Shown: positions 8,392 to 17,351, numbered from the stretch's first letter. The stretch is 64,000 nt of DNA from UBA7330 sp043554545 (GCA_043554545.1 CP121337.1:186001-250000), one strand, 5' to 3'. Numbers and translations are program-made. Notes: generated by a model not told the origin, from the letters alone.

Positions 8392-9408
8392 CTAGATGTA
8401 CCACCAGTCTGTACCTTCAAAAAGCGAAATATTAGTCAAATAATCTTCAATTTTTGACCGTTCCTCCTGATCAGGATATACTCCAACCAAGACCTGCGGA
8501 CTGCTAATTTTTTTAGTCTGATGAAAGTCACTTAGATTAAATTGTTGAAAAGGGATATTATGTTCATTCAATAGCTGTGCAGTCAGTTTTGTTTTTTCAT
8601 TTTTACCCCATAGAATAAGCTGGTTTGTCCGTAAGTCATTGTGAATGAAGTGATCGATCTTCAACCTAAAAAATGCCTCCTGATTATAGTTCACAGAATT
8701 ACGTGAGGTTCTCGCGGTATGCTCTCTCCACAATAAGGTTACTTCAGGAATGGTTTTTATGGTAAACCTGTGTTGATACCACCTGAGGGTGAGGTGATAA
8801 TCTTCCGGGTAATTTAAATCATCAAAGCCATTGGCTTTTAGCAAAGTCTGCTTAGCTATTAACCAGTTCGGAGATGCAATTACACATTCCCGATAAATTT
8901 GATTCCATTGGTTCCCATCAAGATTTATTGTATTTAACCAGTTTTCATATTTCAGGTAGCCTTCACTGACTGGATCCTTAGAAATGTATTTGACCATTCC
9001 TGTTACAATTGTGTTCGAAGAATTTGCCTGCATCATATTTACCATCTTGGCTAATCTCTGAGTCGGCATCAGGTCATCAGCATCCATACGAGTGATGTAA
9101 TGACCATTACTTATAGCTAAAGCCTGCTGAAGAGCTGAAACAATACCCACGCCAGTATTTACCAGTACCCGAATTCTACGGTCCGTCGAGGCATAGTTTT
9201 CTAAAATGCTTTTTGAATCATCCAGAGAATGATCATCTACGGCGATGAGTTCCCATTCATTTAAAGTCTGACCTTGGATGGATTCAAGACAAGCTTCCAG
9301 AAATGGTGAAGCATTTTTAACGGGTATTAATATGCTGATCAAAGGCTCCATACTATTCTTCTTGTGATTATGACTGTCTTCTGCAGCCATTGAATAGGTT
9401 TGGGTCAT
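8392..9408 (-). CDS. Family 2 glycosyltransferase
   Basis: GT-A fold glycosyltransferase: ISILIPVKNASPFLEACL opens the nucleotide-sugar binding domain, then AVDDHSLDDS, and the metal-binding RMDADDL (DxD) motif. The C-terminal ~80 residues (LILWGKNEKTKL ... VLVGVYPDQ) look like an added small Rossmann-like domain. The start ATG at 9408 overlaps the stop of the preceding gene (ATGA, 9405-9408), implying translational coupling; an internal ATG (9351) just before the catalytic strand is an alternative. It probably acts in cell-surface glycan synthesis; sugar donor unknown. Confidence 0.85.
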   Translation of the reverse strand: MTQTYSMAAEDSHNHKKNSMEPLISILIPVKNASPFLEACLESIQGQTLNEWELIAVDDHSLDDSKSILENYASTDRRIRVLVNTGVGIVSALQQALAISNGHYITRMDADDLMPTQRLAKMVNMMQANSSNTIVTGMVKYISKDPVSEGYLKYENWLNTINLDGNQWNQIYRECVIASPNWLIAKQTLLKANGFDDLNYPEDYHLTLRWYQHRFTIKTIPEVTLLWREHTARTSRNSVNYNQEAFFRLKIDHFIHNDLRTNQLILWGKNEKTKLTAQLLNEHNIPFQQFNLSDFHQTKKISSPQVLVGVYPDQEERSKIEDYLTNISLFEGTDWWYI

Positions 9409-10493
9409 GTTAAGACTGCTTTACCTCCATGCCATTGCTCCAGTCGAGGATTCATAAAATGAAACCATAGCGGAGGAAGTAATGCTAGTAGTACCATAGT
9501 CGGATAGCCTGCCGGTAGTTGAGGGCTCTCCTCATAATGATTTAATGCTTGATATCTCTTGATCGCGTTTGCATGATGATCAGAATGCCTTTGGAGTTGA
9601 AAAAGGAAAAAGTTGCTAATCAAGTGGTTTGAATTCCAGGAATGGATGGGCATCATCCTTTCATATCTTCCTGGGCTAATTTCTTTTCTTTGGATGCCAT
9701 AATGTTCAACGTAATTAACCAGTTCCAATAAGGTAAAGGCAAGCAGGCTCTGTAAAGTCATGAATAGCGGTATTTCCCAATAGAATCGAGTGCCCAGATA
9801 ACTAAATACCAGGGTCAATAAAATGACAAAAGTAACAGGCAGGATGGAAAACCAAATCATATTATTGCTGAGTGAGAACCTGGGTTTCTTCAGTTTATTC
9901 ATTCGTTCGAATTCAAGTTTCCACGCATGAAAAAATCCTTGGAATACAGATTTTAACCAAAAGGCATAAAAGCCTTCATTTTTTAAGGCGGTCGCCGGGT
10001 CTTCTTTGGTGGCTACCATTACATGATGTCCTCTGTTATGTTCAATGTAGAAATGCATATATCCTACGGTCATTAATAGCACTTGACTGTAAAATCTTTC
10101 GATAAGGGATTTTTTATGGCCGAGCTCATGGGCAACTGTAATCCCTATACCACCAGTAACCAATGAAAAACTTAATGTGAAGCCGGCCCATTCATACCAG
10201 GTGTCGATATTTCCTTGAGTAATTACATAGCAGCTCCAAATGACAAAGCCAAGCTGAAAGTAGGTCCAGATGTAAGTAATGAATCGATAATAATATTCAT
10301 TAGAAAAGAATGCCGTTTTTTCTTTAGGAATATTGGTGGTGTCGGTACCTATTAGGTGATCAATTATTGGAAGCATAATAAATACCTGAAGTATTGCCAG
10401 GTAATTGAACCATCCATCCAGATAGTATCCCAAAATAACCAGTGCAGGGATAATAAAAGCGCTAAAGTACCCAATCTTTTTAAGTGCCAGCAT
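9405..10493 (-). CDS. AlkB-type integral membrane non-haem di-iron hydroxylase
   Basis: Alkane 1-monooxygenase family (membrane fatty acid desaturase superfamily), expected to hydroxylate terminal methyl groups of alkyl chains using O2 and rubredoxin-type electrons. The iron-ligand histidine boxes are all visible: HELGHK (~residue 122), HNRGHH (~152), the AlkB signature NYVEHYG, and QRHSDHH near the C-terminus, among six or so membrane helices. The ATG at 10493 is chosen over an in-frame TTG at 10529, which would add a basic, non-conserved leader. It overlaps the GT2 start by 4 bp and follows a saccharopine-dehydrogenase-like gene by 43 bp, so it is likely in one operon. No rubredoxin is nearby. 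Confidence 0.88.
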   Translation of the reverse strand: MLALKKIGYFSAFIIPALVILGYYLDGWFNYLAILQVFIMLPIIDHLIGTDTTNIPKEKTAFFSNEYYYRFITYIWTYFQLGFVIWSCYVITQGNIDTWYEWAGFTLSFSLVTGGIGITVAHELGHKKSLIERFYSQVLLMTVGYMHFYIEHNRGHHVMVATKEDPATALKNEGFYAFWLKSVFQGFFHAWKLEFERMNKLKKPRFSLSNNMIWFSILPVTFVILLTLVFSYLGTRFYWEIPLFMTLQSLLAFTLLELVNYVEHYGIQRKEISPGRYERMMPIHSWNSNHLISNFFLFQLQRHSDHHANAIKRYQALNHYEESPQLPAGYPTMVLLALLPPLWFHFMNPRLEQWHGGKAVLT

Positions 10494-10535
10494 CGAAATA
10501 AAGCTAAAGAATTTACACTTCAGTTTCAAGTAACA

Positions 10536-11876
10536 TTAGACTATCTTCCGTTCCTCGAACTCGAACCCCATTTTATTGAGTTTTTCCAGGATTGGAAGAT
10601 AAATTTTTTGATGAGTAGGGATGTGGACACCTGTCAGCTTTAGCTTATCTGCTAATATTAGTTCGGCACATACACCCAGTGGTAACCCCACGGACTTTGC
10701 CATGGCTGTATCATTTTCGTTATCTCCTTCTACGACCATGTGAGCCTGAATTTCTCTTGGGGTACTGCTGTCCAGGTAATTAAACTTATGCCACATGACA
10801 ATTATGTCCCGGTCAGTATGATTCAGTGTCCATTTTTTCTTCAATATATGCTCCAAAACCTGCGCAGGAGTTCCCTTTGCAAGTCCAACCAGCTCGTCTT
10901 CAAAAATTCCTAACCACTTCAGTTTATACATTTCCTCTGACTCCAAACTCAGGTTTAAATAATGAGCAAGTTTAAGCTCTACCGAGTCATGCGGATTGTA
11001 TCTTAGGAAGGAGTTGATAAACTGGCGATGGGTCATTTCGTAAACGTTCTCCATTTGATAGTCATCGCTGGTGGCTCCCAGCTGAACGAATACATCCCAT
11101 GCTTTACAAAATCCGGGTCTTCTCAGTGTTCCACGAAAAAGTGTTTGTATCCCCGAAAGATCGTATAATTCCAGGTATTTGAGTGAGTCTCTGTTTGCGT
11201 ATCCTTCAAAATAACCATGTCCGGGAATGTAGATAACCTCTGTTCTTCTAAATACATTCTGGTATGGAATATATTTATATCTACCTTCCTGAATAAACTT
11301 TACCGTGCCATTTCCGGCCATCACTACATTTCTGGGATTCCAGGTGAATTTATATTGCCAGGGGTTTTCGCTTTCGTCGTTATCAGCAAGTAGTCCACCT
11401 GTGAAGGTCTCGAATCCAGTCAGTTCATGTCCTGCATCTTTGATCTTATTTATAACCTTTAAAGCTGACATGTGATCGAGGCCAGGGTCCAGGCCCAGTT
11501 CCATGATGCAGCAACAATTATTGTTTTCAAATAGTGGTCCAAGGGATTTAATCTGGTCCGAGAGATAGGATGCAGTGAGGAGATGAATGCCTAACTCTGA
11601 ACAAATCATAGCTACCTGAAAGTGCAGATGAGCAGGCAACATGCTGATTATCAGGTAAGCGTCTTTCAGTTGACTTTGTGCCTGGATAATGTCATCTACA
11701 TTGATATGGAAAACATTTATCTCAGGAAACCTGGCTTTGGTTTTTTCAGGATCTAAATCACCAATACTTATGGAGAAATTCAGTTTTTCTGACTTATTAG
11801 TCAGGTAATGTATTAATGTGGAAGCTGACCTGCCGGCACCCAGAATAATTACATTTTTAGGTTCTAATTTTGACAT
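10536..11876 (-). CDS. Saccharopine dehydrogenase-like NAD(P)-binding protein
   Basis: Cytoplasmic oxidoreductase of the saccharopine reductase/carboxynorspermidine synthase superfamily. It begins with a Rossmann fold (NVIILGAGRSASTLIHYL), followed by ADR/IISMLPAHLHF, the conserved ELGLDPGLDHMSA segment and a large C-terminal catalytic domain containing FTGGLL and RRPGF. Length (~446 aa) fits LYS9-like enzymes of Bacteroidota, where lysine degradation through saccharopine is plausible. No partner lysine-ketoglutarate reductase is in the window, so the substrate stays open. Upstream lies the SDR gene, same strand, 37 bp away. Confidence 0.82.
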   Translation of the reverse strand: MSKLEPKNVIILGAGRSASTLIHYLTNKSEKLNFSISIGDLDPEKTKARFPEINVFHINVDDIIQAQSQLKDAYLIISMLPAHLHFQVAMICSELGIHLLTASYLSDQIKSLGPLFENNNCCCIMELGLDPGLDHMSALKVINKIKDAGHELTGFETFTGGLLADNDESENPWQYKFTWNPRNVVMAGNGTVKFIQEGRYKYIPYQNVFRRTEVIYIPGHGYFEGYANRDSLKYLELYDLSGIQTLFRGTLRRPGFCKAWDVFVQLGATSDDYQMENVYEMTHRQFINSFLRYNPHDSVELKLAHYLNLSLESEEMYKLKWLGIFEDELVGLAKGTPAQVLEHILKKKWTLNHTDRDIIVMWHKFNYLDSSTPREIQAHMVVEGDNENDTAMAKSVGLPLGVCAELILADKLKLTGVHIPTHQKIYLPILEKLNKMGFEFEERKIV

Positions 11877-11913
11877 GGTTATGTTAAAACCGATGACGCG
11901 AATTCAAATGCGT

Positions 11914-12666
11914 TTATTTCTTCCTGTTGGCAACAGTTGCGCTTGCCTGATCGGTAGCAAGAACTAACACATCAGCAATTTTTACGTGAGCTGGTCGGTT
12001 GATAACAAATTCTACCACTTCTGCAATATCCTGCGCTTTCAGCGGGGTCATTCCTTCATAAACTTTTCCGGCTTTCTCCTCATCACCTTTAAATCTTACC
12101 ATGGAGAACTCTGTTTCCACGAGTCCAGGTTTGATGTCTGTTACTTTCACGCCATATGGATTTAAATCTAAGCGCATGGCTTTAGAAAGACCATCTACAG
12201 CAAATTTGGAAGCATTGTAAAGATTACCATTTGCGTAGGCTTCAATGCCTGCCACAGACCCGATATTGACTACATGTCCACTTTTCCTTTGGACCATCCC
12301 CGGGGTAATTTCACGGCTCATGTACATAACACCTTTCAAATTGATGTCAATCATGGCTTCCCAGTCATCCAAATTTCCCTCGTGTATGGGAGCCATTCCA
12401 TGTGCATTACCAGCATTGTTAATCAATACTTCAATTTCAGTCCATTCCGATGGTAAGTCTTTAATCGCTTTTAGAGATTCTTCTCTTTTGCTGACATCAA
12501 AGCACAAGGTGTGTACATCTGTCTGAGCTGAAAGCTCTTTTTGCAATTCATCTAATCGATCTTTACGTCTACCGGTGATGATCAGCCGATAGTTTGGAGC
12601 TAATAATTTTGCAGTCGCTTTTCCGATACCACTTGTCGCTCCTGTGATTAAGGCAATATTCTTCAT
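11914..12666 (-). CDS. Short-chain dehydrogenase/reductase (YdfG-like)
   Basis: Classical SDR of 250 residues. Motifs: TGATSGIGKATA (cofactor), NNAG (structural), NIGSVAG with the catalytic Ser, and YNASKFAVDG with the catalytic Tyr and Lys. The basic GRRKDRL after strand 2 favours NADP(H). The family resembles YdfG, which oxidises L-allo-threonine/3-hydroxy acids, but the substrate here is inference. The start overlaps the porT-like stop by 4 bp (ATGA), placing it in the ubiE-porT operon. Confidence 0.88.
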   Translation of the reverse strand: MKNIALITGATSGIGKATAKLLAPNYRLIITGRRKDRLDELQKELSAQTDVHTLCFDVSKREESLKAIKDLPSEWTEIEVLINNAGNAHGMAPIHEGNLDDWEAMIDINLKGVMYMSREITPGMVQRKSGHVVNIGSVAGIEAYANGNLYNASKFAVDGLSKAMRLDLNPYGVKVTDIKPGLVETEFSMVRFKGDEEKAGKVYEGMTPLKAQDIAEVVEFVINRPAHVKIADVLVLATDQASATVANRKK

Positions 12667-13436
12667 CGTTTAAATTTTTTGCTTCTTTTAAGATATGTAG
12701 GACCACCCTCAAAGGTAATGTAGAAAGAAAAATTCTGATAACTCAGTCGCTTTATCGGAAAGGTGTAGTCGGTTGGTTCATCAGTAAGCATGTCTCGAAC
12801 TCCCCATGAATAACGTATTTCCGGCGAAAATTTAAATAGCTCGAAATAGATGTCGAAACCTACACCAGCTTCGACCGCGTAGTTCCAATTCTTTAGTTTT
12901 AGGTTGGACCGAATGTCCAGGTCATCACCTCTTCCAGCTGCTTCCAGTGCCGTGGTAAATCCACCCAACATGTACATCGCTACATTTCTTCTTCGAACGG
13001 ATTTATATTTTAGGAGAATTGGTATTTCAACCATGGTTTGATCTTTCAATTCCTCTAAGGAAACCCCATCAGTAAACCGGTACAGTAGGCGGTTTTCATA
13101 AAAACCAACCGTCACCATGGTGCGTAGGTCGAGATATTCTAATAGCCTCATATTGGCCAACATGGCGACTTTAAAACCTGGTAACCTTTCAGAAATCACT
13201 GAATGTAAGGAATCTAATGAGGGGGTCGCAAATTCATCAGCATATAGGGTTTTATATCTCGAGGAATGCCAGGCCATGGCAAAACCATAGTGAATCCATT
13301 GCTCGTCATAGTCGATCAGATTTTCGGTGGGATCATTCTGTGCCATGCCAGACACAGAATAAGCCATCAATAAGCTAAGTACAACTACTTTATACCCGTG
13401 TAAATGGAAGAAATACCTAAAGTTAATGCTTTGCAT
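12663..13436 (-). CDS. porT: PorT/SprT-like outer-membrane beta-barrel protein of type IX secretion
   Basis: Predicted exported protein: the hydrophobic core VVVLSLLMAYSVSGMAQ ends in a signal-peptidase-like site, and the remainder has the alternating aromatic strands of a small outer-membrane barrel. The opening segment YDEQWIHYGFAMAWHSS and the position directly after ubiE match PorT/SprT, required for type IX protein secretion and gliding in Bacteroidota (family knowledge; recalled synteny). The ATG at 13436 lies inside ubiE (52 bp overlap), but the next ATG would cut into the signal peptide. The other Por/Gld components are not in the window. The gene is coupled to the downstream SDR. Confidence 0.72.
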   Translation of the reverse strand: MQSINFRYFFHLHGYKVVVLSLLMAYSVSGMAQNDPTENLIDYDEQWIHYGFAMAWHSSRYKTLYADEFATPSLDSLHSVISERLPGFKVAMLANMRLLEYLDLRTMVTVGFYENRLLYRFTDGVSLEELKDQTMVEIPILLKYKSVRRRNVAMYMLGGFTTALEAAGRGDDLDIRSNLKLKNWNYAVEAGVGFDIYFELFKFSPEIRYSWGVRDMLTDEPTDYTFPIKRLSYQNFSFYITFEGGPTYLKRSKKFKR

Positions 13437-14107
13437 TCCGTATTTTTAAATCCGGTTTTATCTAATATGTCAACGAATTTTTTTCCATCCGGAAATTCAT
13501 TGACTGATTCAGGCAAATAGGTATAAGCTGAACTATCCTTAGAAATCACCCGGCCTATTTTCGGCAATATCCATTTAAAATAAAACTGATACACCTGTTT
13601 AAATGGAAATCTTTTAGGTTTTGAAAACTCCAATATTACAACCTTTCCTCCTTTTTTCAATACCCTGTGCATGTCTTTGAGCCCTTTTTCAAGGTTTTCA
13701 AAATTGCGTACACCAAAAGCAACGATGATAGCATCAAACTTATTGTCATCAAACAGCAATCGTTCAGAATCACCTGATTGCAATTCAATTCTTTTATCGA
13801 GGCCTTTTTTGACCAGTTTTCTACGTCCTACTTCGAGCATGCCCTCACTGATGTCTACGCCTATCACTTTATCCGGATTGAGTGCAAGGGCCTCAATAGC
13901 AAAATCACCTGTCCCTGTGGCAATATCCAAAATAAGTTTTGGCTGATGAGCTTTCAGTAATTTAATGGCTTTTTTTCTCCAGAGAATGTCAATTCCAGCG
14001 CTTAGGAAATGATTTAAGAAATCATATTGACCACTTATGTTGTCAAACATGGTGGCCACCTGCTTCTTTTTGTTGTCCTGCTTATCTTTGTATGGTAATA
14101 CGGTCAT
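13385..14107 (-). CDS. ubiE: Demethylmenaquinone methyltransferase
   Basis: SAM-dependent C-methyltransferase finishing menaquinone synthesis (UbiE/MenG). Motifs: KKQVATMFDNISGQYDFLNH at the start, the SAM-binding DIATGTGDFAIEAL, VIGVDISEGML, and the family-specific AFGVRNFENLEKGL and ILEFSKPKRFPFKQVYQFYF. Length (240 aa) is standard. It is the first gene of a minus-strand run (ubiE, porT-like, SDR and on), divergent from engB with a 58 bp shared upstream region that should contain both promoters. Confidence 0.95.
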   Translation of the reverse strand: MTVLPYKDKQDNKKKQVATMFDNISGQYDFLNHFLSAGIDILWRKKAIKLLKAHQPKLILDIATGTGDFAIEALALNPDKVIGVDISEGMLEVGRRKLVKKGLDKRIELQSGDSERLLFDDNKFDAIIVAFGVRNFENLEKGLKDMHRVLKKGGKVVILEFSKPKRFPFKQVYQFYFKWILPKIGRVISKDSSAYTYLPESVNEFPDGKKFVDILDKTGFKNTECKALTLGISSIYTGIK

Positions 14108-14165
14108 CGGCGAGCAAAATTAAGGGATAAACTCTCCGTATGATTGAAATGTTCATAAATTCTCC

Positions 14166-14771
14166 ATGGATCAGATAAAGACGGCCTCATTTATAAAGAG
14201 TAGTAGCAATTTGGAAGAGTGTCCGGCACCGGATTTACCTGAATATGCATTCATTGGAAGGTCAAATGTGGGAAAATCCTCACTTATCAATATGCTTACC
14301 AACAAGCGACAACTGGCCAAAGTTTCTGGTAGGCCAGGCAAAACCCAACTAATCAATCACTTTCTAATTGATGAATCCTGGTATCTGGTTGATTTACCTG
14401 GTTATGGTTGGGCGCAGGCAGGGAAGAAGGAGTTAGCCAAATGGAAGTCATTTACAATGGATTATTTTAAAAAACGCCCGACATTGTCTTGTGTTTTTGT
14501 TTTGATTGACTCGAGACTGGATCCACAGAAGAAAGATCTCGAATTCATCCAAAAGTTGGGGGAAAATGGAATTCCCATGGCGTTTGTGTTTACAAAAGCT
14601 GATAAACTTGGAGTCAATAAAAGCATGGTCAATATGGCCAACTTTAGAAAGGTCTTACTAAAAAATTGGGAAGAATTGCCCCCATTTTTCATGACTTCAG
14701 CTGAAAAAGGGCATGGAAGAGAAGAATTATTAAAATATATCGATAGTATCAATCGAGAGATTACGATGTAA
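14166..14771 (+). CDS. engB: Ribosome biogenesis GTPase YihA/EngB/YsxC
   Basis: Essential TRAFAC GTPase acting in large-subunit assembly. All GTPase motifs are present: G1 GRSNVGKSS at residues 31-39, the switch region KVSGRPGKTQ, G3 DLPGYGWA, and G4 TKADKL. Length (201 aa) is normal. It is divergent from ubiE and followed 33 bp later by the DUF5606 gene on the same strand, which is a likely co-transcript. Confidence 0.96.
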   Translation: MDQIKTASFIKSSSNLEECPAPDLPEYAFIGRSNVGKSSLINMLTNKRQLAKVSGRPGKTQLINHFLIDESWYLVDLPGYGWAQAGKKELAKWKSFTMDYFKKRPTLSCVFVLIDSRLDPQKKDLEFIQKLGENGIPMAFVFTKADKLGVNKSMVNMANFRKVLLKNWEELPPFFMTSAEKGHGREELLKYIDSINREITM

Positions 14772-14804
14772 TCCATATTTTTGGGCCAGTTTTAATCATC
14801 AACT

Positions 14805-15311
14805 ATGGAATTAAAAGACATTGCATCTGTCTCCGGAAAAGGAGGCCTCTTTAAAATATTAAGCCCTACACGTACAGGCGCTGTCCTTGAGTCTTTGGAT
14901 AGTCAGAAAAAGAAAATGATTGTTGGGGCACACTCCAAAGTATCTATTCTCGCTGAGATCTCCATATACACGACGGATGCTGATGGAGCTAAACCACTTG
15001 AAGAAGTATTAAAAAAGATCCATAAAGAGTTTAATGGAGACACTGACCTTGACAGTGGTTCCACTCCGGATGAGCTGAAAGCTTTTTTAAAGTTTGTGTT
15101 GCCAGCGTATGATGAAGCCAGGGTCTATGTATCTGATATCAAAAAACTAGTCAACTGGTATGCAATTCTGGTAAAAGAAGTTCCGGAAATATTAGCCGAA
15201 AAGAAGAAGGCAGAAGAAAAGCCAGAAAAGAAAGAAAAGGATACCAAGTCAGAAGAGGCTCCGAAAAAGGAAACTAAGCCAAAGGCAAAAACCAGTAAGA
15301 AGAAAGATTAG
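14805..15311 (+). CDS. DUF5606 family protein with charged tail
   Basis: Bacteroidota-specific family of unknown function. The conserved N-terminal ~125 residues (MELKDIASVSGKGGLFKIL, GAVLESLD, KVSILAEISIYT, LKAFLKFVLPAYDEARVY) form a compact domain, probably SH3-like strands followed by helices. Residues ~130-168 are a Lys/Glu-rich low-complexity tail (EKKKAEEKPEKKEKD and so on), suggesting nucleic-acid or ribosome contact, in keeping with its location behind engB. No signal peptide. The gene runs to 4 bp before, and overlaps with, the convergent DoxX gene end. Confidence 0.8.
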   Translation: MELKDIASVSGKGGLFKILSPTRTGAVLESLDSQKKKMIVGAHSKVSILAEISIYTTDADGAKPLEEVLKKIHKEFNGDTDLDSGSTPDELKAFLKFVLPAYDEARVYVSDIKKLVNWYAILVKEVPEILAEKKKAEEKPEKKEKDTKSEEAPKKETKPKAKTSKKKD

Positions 15312-15706
15312 ATTTTATTATCGATTGAATATTTTCCGGGTCCCGTAAGGAAAATCGTAAAAAAAGCACCCAGGAAAAGGAAAGCTTTCTCCTGAGCTCC
15401 GAATCCATCAGATGCATGTACAATAAACATAGCCACACCCATGGTAAACATGAGGGGAATGGTAGCTAGTCTGGTTCCAAGGCCTAGAATGATTAAAATG
15501 CTGCAAATGAATTCAGCAAAGGCAGCTAATATGAGCGAAGCTTCAGGTCCAAGCCCGATGGGGTCTCCAAATTTAAAATTCCCAGTTAGCGCTTTTTGAA
15601 ATTTTGGCCATCCGTGCGTAATCATGGCTATGCCAAAGACCAACCTGAGTACCAGCAGTGAGAAATCGATCGAAAATGGTTTCTTGGAAAAGAGTTTCTT
15701 TTTCAT
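15308..15706 (-). CDS. DoxX family membrane protein
   Basis: A 132-residue four-helix membrane protein of the DoxX/YphA group. Helix 1 contains LVLRLVFGIAMITHGWPKF with the characteristic R...HGW...K, followed by ILAAFAEFICSILIILGLGTRLATIPLM, typical of the family. Members associate with respiratory or thiol-redox complexes in some bacteria, but a generic role cannot be assigned here. It is transcribed in the same direction as the downstream-numbered fructosamine kinase-like gene, 11 bp away, so it is likely the last gene of that three-gene unit. Confidence 0.85.
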   Translation of the reverse strand: MKKKLFSKKPFSIDFSLLVLRLVFGIAMITHGWPKFQKALTGNFKFGDPIGLGPEASLILAAFAEFICSILIILGLGTRLATIPLMFTMGVAMFIVHASDGFGAQEKAFLFLGAFFTIFLTGPGKYSIDNKI

Positions 15707-15717
15707 TCAATGGATAA

Positions 15718-16593
15718 CTAAATAAATCTTCTTAATGTTTGATTGATTCCGCTAAGGTAAGAAGTACCAAATAAGTTTACATGAACCAGCAAAGGATACA
15801 AATTATAGATATCAAGCCTTTCTTCAAATCCTGCCTCTAAAGGGAAGGTTTCATGATAACTTCGATAAAATGCAAGGTCAAACCCACCAAAGAGTCTGGT
15901 GAAGGCTAATTCAATTTCCCGGTGACCATAATAAACCGCAGGATCAAAAAGATAGGGGAGTCCTTTATTTCCTGACATAAAATTTCCGCTCCATAAGTCA
16001 CCATGAAGCAATGCAGGAGGCTCTTTAGGCAATAGTCCGGGTAACTGAGCATAGATTAATCTAAATTTTTTCGCAAATTCAGCATCTATATTGCCATTAT
16101 AAATAGCTAGTCCCAACTGTACTTCCAGTCTTTTATTGATAAAAAAATCAATCCAATCATCCATGTGCTCATTGTTTTGAGGTAACCTACCGATGTAGTT
16201 ATTATGAGATAGTCCAAAATGATTAGATGTAACCTGATGAAGTTTGGCCAGTGACTGACCAAATTCTTCCCAGAAGTAAGATTTGGGTGCGCTTTTTTGA
16301 ATATAATTTAGTAGCAAATAGTTTTTCATTCCTACTCTGCCTGTCCCAAGGACATTCGGAAGATTTAGAATTTCCTGCTGAATCAGTAATTCCAGGCCTT
16401 TGACTTCTTTTTCAAAAAGGTCATTATCTGCGTCGTCATTCCACTTGATAAAAAAGGGACCTTGATCGGTGTCTAGCATCAAGGTGTTGTTGATGCAGCC
16501 ACCTGAGACAAATCTGGAGGACTTCACAATGATGTTTTGACCTAAAGATTGAAATAAAGCCGATTCGAAAAAACTACTTTCATCAGAGAACAT
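15718..16593 (-). CDS. Fructosamine kinase family protein
   Basis: Aminoglycoside phosphotransferase-fold kinase of the fructosamine/ketosamine-3-kinase family, which phosphorylates Amadori adducts on proteins so that they decompose (deglycation). The catalytic loop reads LLHGDLWSGNFM, followed by the metal-binding LFDPAVYYGHREIELA; the N-lobe has PFFIKW with the ATP-contacting Lys. Length (291 aa) is typical. It is 2 bp from the end of the LMW phosphatase gene, a pairing common in Bacteroidota, and implies a shared transcript. Confidence 0.88.
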   Translation of the reverse strand: MFSDESSFFESALFQSLGQNIIVKSSRFVSGGCINNTLMLDTDQGPFFIKWNDDADNDLFEKEVKGLELLIQQEILNLPNVLGTGRVGMKNYLLLNYIQKSAPKSYFWEEFGQSLAKLHQVTSNHFGLSHNNYIGRLPQNNEHMDDWIDFFINKRLEVQLGLAIYNGNIDAEFAKKFRLIYAQLPGLLPKEPPALLHGDLWSGNFMSGNKGLPYLFDPAVYYGHREIELAFTRLFGGFDLAFYRSYHETFPLEAGFEERLDIYNLYPLLVHVNLFGTSYLSGINQTLRRFI

Positions 16594-16595
16594 GA

Positions 16596-17063
16596 CTAAA
16601 GGTTATGCTTTTCAATCAAATAGTTGAGTAACTGTTCGCAAGAGCGGTCCAGAATCTGATAAATGTTTTGAAAGCCATCCTCGCCGCCATAATACGGGTC
16701 AGGTACATCTGCATCTTTTTCCTGCGTATCAAAATGTCTCATCAGCAAAAGCCCATCATGATGAGCGCCTAGCACATGTAGAATGTTTCGAAGATTATCA
16801 CTGTCCATGGGTAGGATGTAATCAAATAATTGGTCATTGACAGAGAATTGTCTTCCCACATGAGAAATCGGAACATTATTTTTTTTTGCTATTGCGATAG
16901 ATCGGGGGTCTGGAGGCTTGCCCACATGCCAGGGGCCAGTTCCTGCCGAATCAACCTCAAACATATCCTGAAGGCCCTTTTTTAGCGCTTTTTGTTTGAA
17001 AATTGCTTGGGCTAAAGGACTTCTACAGATGTTGCCCAAGCAGACAAATAAAATTTTTATCAT
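16596..17063 (-). CDS. Low-molecular-weight protein-tyrosine phosphatase
   Basis: LMW-PTP fold of 155 residues. The active-site P-loop CLGNICRS (Cys8, Arg14) is at the N-terminus and the general-acid loop VPDPYYGG is near residue 128. Such enzymes remove phosphate from protein tyrosines or, with kinases of the fructosamine family nearby, may act on small phospho-sugars; ribulosamine/phosphotyrosine substrates are family knowledge only. It is first in the unit with the fructosamine kinase-like and DoxX genes. Confidence 0.93.
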   Translation of the reverse strand: MIKILFVCLGNICRSPLAQAIFKQKALKKGLQDMFEVDSAGTGPWHVGKPPDPRSIAIAKKNNVPISHVGRQFSVNDQLFDYILPMDSDNLRNILHVLGAHHDGLLLMRHFDTQEKDADVPDPYYGGEDGFQNIYQILDRSCEQLLNYLIEKHNL

Positions 17064-17155
17064 TTTTTTTTAGTCATGTGGTTACCTAATGATTAGTTAC
17101 CGTATATATATATGCATAACACAAATTATTCATACACCTGTTTGACATCTTGAAG

Positions 17156-17186
17156 AGTCCCGGTTTTACCGGGACTTTTCTTTTTA
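17156..17186 (+). terminator. Orphan rho-independent terminator pointing right
   Basis: A perfect 8-bp stem, AGTCCCGG (17156-17163) with CCGGGACT (17169-17176), loop TTTTA, is followed by TTTTCTTTTT. The T-tract is present only on the plus strand. No plus-strand gene is found between 15311 and this point, so it may end an unannotated short transcript, or one reading through from DUF5606. Confidence 0.65.
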
Positions 17187-17301
17187 TGACAGTTCAAACA
17201 TAAAACTTTCATCGAAAAGCATTTTTCACGTAACACTAAAGCATTCCGATTATCAAGAAAAATGACTGATGGCTTTGTCGTCTCTTTGATCCTATCCTAA
17301 A

Positions 17302-17332
17302 TAAAAAAAGCGGACAAATCCTGTCCGCTTTT
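17302..17332 (-). terminator. Rho-independent terminator of the DUF6588-like gene
   Basis: Stem AGCGGACA (17309-17316) with TGTCCGCT (17322-17329), 5-nt loop; on the minus strand the hairpin is followed by a run of seven T. It sits 20 bp past the stop at 17352. Confidence 0.85.
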
Positions 17333-17351
17333 CTGTACTGTATCTTCAAAA

